The translations under genes were made by a program, and so were the position numbers. From assembly GCA_016235915.1 (NCBI GenBank), contig JACRIC010000039.1, positions 1 to 15,585 on the forward strand: 15,585 nucleotides of DNA, read 5' to 3'. Position 1 is the first letter of the stretch. The number at the start of each line of letters is the position of its first letter. The DNA comes from Candidatus Peregrinibacteria bacterium. Lineage in GTDB: Bacteria; Patescibacteriota; Gracilibacteria; UBA1369; JACRIC01. The notes beneath the pieces were generated by a model. That model saw nothing but the letters and a program-made list of their open reading frames with translations, ran no database searches and was not told the DNA's origin. Positions 13,934 to 15,585 of the stretch are shown piece by piece.

Positions 13934-15585
13934 ATGTCAATGACCGGAGTTACCACCTCACTTATGGCACTACACCCATTGAGATTGCTTCGTCGCTCGG
14001 TCGCTTCCGCGACCTCGCTCCTCGCAATGACAATATGTCTCGCATTTTTGATTCAACCCGCCTTTGCCTCTTCAAATTCGCGAATCGAAGCATACGGCAT
14101 CGATACCGTTGCCGGATCAAGCACCATTCTCAAAACCAAATCGACTATTCCGAATCAATCGATCATCTTTCTTGTGGAAAAACCGAATGGCGGTGAACTT
14201 TTTTTAGATGCGCAAACGGATGATTCCGGCATGGCAAAAATGAATCTTCTCGATTACCATACTCGAAAATCAGGCCTTTATACCGTATCCGCGAAATTGG
14301 CCGATGAAGACGACTTTGGGCCGACAAGCGCTTTTCGCGTCTACGCCGATGAAGTTTCGGAATCGCAATCGATCATTTCCACCGATACCAACACCGTCAC
14401 GGCAAACGGCGTGGAAACGGCCAATTTGACCGTTTCTTTGAGCGATCGATACGACAATCCCCTCGCGAACCATACCGTAGAGCTCATTTCCAGCCGCGAA
14501 ACCGATTCCATACTCAACATTTCCAAAAACGCTTTTACCGATTCCGATGGAAAAATTCGTTTTGTCGTTGCTTCGGAAGAACCAGGTGTTTCCATTTATT
14601 CGGCTTTTGATACGACGGCGGGGAAAAGTCTCGGTTCTCGCGTGAAAATCGCTTATTTCACAACGAATGACAAAAAGACACCGAATTTTTTTGGAGGAGA
14701 TTCTCGATATGTTTTGGCTCAAGCCGCAACAACCACGGAAAGCGGAAAAGCGCAATCTTTAAACATTGAAAATATTTCCGATATTGTTGCGCCTGGCAGT
14801 ACTCTCTCTTTTACGGTGGCCGCTTATGATGGCAATAAGAGTCTCGCCAGCTCGTATCGTGGAACTCTTCGTTTTTCTTCATCGGACTCCAATGCTACCT
14901 TGCCGCAAGATTATACCTTTACCGCGAGTGATCTTGGCAAGCATACCTTTAGCCTCGGACTCAAATTTCTGACCGAAGGCGTTCAGACGCTTGAAGTCGT
15001 GGATACGAGTTCCGTTTCTTTGAAAGCAACGGCAAAAATCACCGTTACGGCAGAAATCCAGAATCCCGGTGATGATAAGACTTTGGTTGTCCTTCTTCCG
15101 ACCGAAGGAACCTACAGTCAATCCAAAATCGATGTCGAAGGAGAGGGGCCTGCGGGTTGGGTCATTCAAATTTATGACAATGTGAATAAAGTCGGTGAAA
15201 CCATTGCGGATTCGAATGGGAAATTTTATTTTACCTTAAAAAATCTTGACAGCGGTCAGCACGATATTTATGCCGCTATTTCTTCTGCTCAAAATGGCAC
15301 GTTGGAAACCTCAAAAACCGTGGCGATTACGGTCGATGATTCTGCTCCGAATATTGATGAGGTGAAAATTGTTCCGGAGGGAAATCAGAAACCCGGAGAA
15401 ACTTTTGAAATTCGCGTGTATACCGAAAGCTCTCTGAAATCTGTTGCCGCCGTCCTTGATGCTCAGCTTGTGGAACTCTCCGAAGATATCAGCCAAAAAG
15501 GGTTGTACGTCGGTGAACTTTTCGCGCCACAGAAAGTTGGCGAATATCCTCTCGACATCATTCTTACGGATGAACTCGGCAATAG
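13934..15585 (+). CDS. Large secreted protein of bacterial Ig-like domains (3' partial)
   Basis: The frame is open for 550 codons and leaves the window. A signal peptide is followed by a likely AFA cleavage site at residues 43-45. Then come beta-sandwich repeats: about 46-138 (ends FRVYAD); about 139-240, close to the Big_1/invasin type with NTVTANGVETANLTVSLSD and 'DSDGKIRFVV'; about 275-375; about 383-475, with LPTEGTYSQSKIDVEGEGPAG and VDDSAP; and the beginning of another. The composition is rich in Ser/Thr/Asp, as in cell-surface proteins. The function is probably adhesive or structural on the envelope, but this cannot be specified. Codons 17-33 lie in a palindromic repeat. In-frame ATGs also occur at 13940, 13964 and 14027; the last would leave a signal peptide without basic residues. 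Confidence 0.82.
   Translation, partial: MSMTGVTTSLMALHPLRLLRRSVASATSLLAMTICLAFLIQPAFASSNSRIEAYGIDTVAGSSTILKTKSTIPNQSIIFLVEKPNGGELFLDAQTDDSGMAKMNLLDYHTRKSGLYTVSAKLADEDDFGPTSAFRVYADEVSESQSIISTDTNTVTANGVETANLTVSLSDRYDNPLANHTVELISSRETDSILNISKNAFTDSDGKIRFVVASEEPGVSIYSAFDTTAGKSLGSRVKIAYFTTNDKKTPNFFGGDSRYVLAQAATTTESGKAQSLNIENISDIVAPGSTLSFTVAAYDGNKSLASSYRGTLRFSSSDSNATLPQDYTFTASDLGKHTFSLGLKFLTEGVQTLEVVDTSSVSLKATAKITVTAEIQNPGDDKTLVVLLPTEGTYSQSKIDVEGEGPAGWVIQIYDNVNKVGETIADSNGKFYFTLKNLDSGQHDIYAAISSAQNGTLETSKTVAITVDDSAPNIDEVKIVPEGNQKPGETFEIRVYTESSLKSVAAVLDAQLVELSEDISQKGLYVGELFAPQKVGEYPLDIILTDELGN
13981..14032. repeat. GTCATTGCGAGG-type palindromic repeat inside a signal-peptide coding region
   Basis: Read on the minus strand it runs TGTCATTGCGAGG ... 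GAAGCAATCTC, a repeat type I recognise from many bacterial intergenic regions. The core hairpin is GGTCGC (13999-14004) / GCGACC (14009-14014) with loop TTCC, and the ends GATTGC (13983-13988) / GCAAT (14024-14028) also pair. It shares the 13-mer CCTCGCAATGACA with 12496-12508. Confidence 0.75.

Noticed and set aside
14270..14755. 161-codon antisense frame in the Ig-like gene
   Set aside because: The plus strand is open throughout with signal peptide and repeated Ig-like motifs, so the antisense frame is a by-product.
1..15585. Alternative genetic code with TGA as glycine (Gracilibacteria/Absconditabacteria)
   Set aside because: TGA ends ribBA, ribD, the transporter, the phosphatase and ilvE at sensible positions, and no in-frame TGA occurs inside conserved domains.

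Overview
The window looks like a chromosomal stretch from a small-genome, uncultivated bacterium. Most genes read naturally with the standard code, with TGA used as a stop (ribBA, ribD, the PP2C gene and ilvE). Genes are packed with short overlaps, Shine-Dalgarno motifs are nearly absent, and several promoters place the -10 box directly in front of the ATG. Together with the ATP-grasp/7TM pair and the MurJ sequence type, this suggests a Patescibacteria/CPR-like lineage (for example Peregrinibacteria-like). That placement is inference with low to moderate confidence. No rRNA, tRNA, CRISPR array or transposase gene is visible.

Layout. (1) 2-2228, plus strand: riboflavin genes ribBA (missing only its extreme N-terminus at the window edge) and ribD, overlapping by 8 nt and followed by a likely intrinsic terminator. 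(2) 2246-3802, minus strand: murJ, the lipid II flippase. (3) 3803-3899: back-to-back divergent promoters. (4) 3900-8444, plus strand: a tight operon of an NTT/MFS-like transporter fused to HEAT repeats, a two-TM HAMP-PP2C (RsbU/SpoIIE type) phosphatase, and queA. (5) 8437-13402, minus strand, transcribed in the order ilvE, a PKD-7TM membrane protein, then a large fusion of an ATP-grasp amidoligase, a RimB-like retropepsin fold and a MATCAP/QEGLA (DUF1704) metallopeptidase. (6) 13403-13933: an intergenic region with promoters, small inverted repeats and one possible small gene. (7) 13934 to the window end: the start of a large secreted protein of bacterial Ig-like domains.

The most interesting part is region 5. 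In Proteobacteria, the ATP-grasp ligase of this family (alpha-L-glutamate ligase-like), the 7TM protein and a RimB-type protease are usually separate neighbouring genes of unknown function. Here the ligase, a degenerate RimB domain and an intact-looking HExxxH/QEGLA metallopeptidase are one polypeptide. The 7TM protein carries a PKD domain and an unassigned alpha/beta domain on its extracytoplasmic side. This suggests a membrane-linked machine that adds and removes amino acids on an unknown peptide or protein.

A second theme is a family of GTCATYSYGAG-type palindromic intergenic repeats. One sits exactly between the 7TM and ligase genes, one forms the C-terminal tail of IlvE, and one encodes the front half of the signal peptide of the Ig-like protein.
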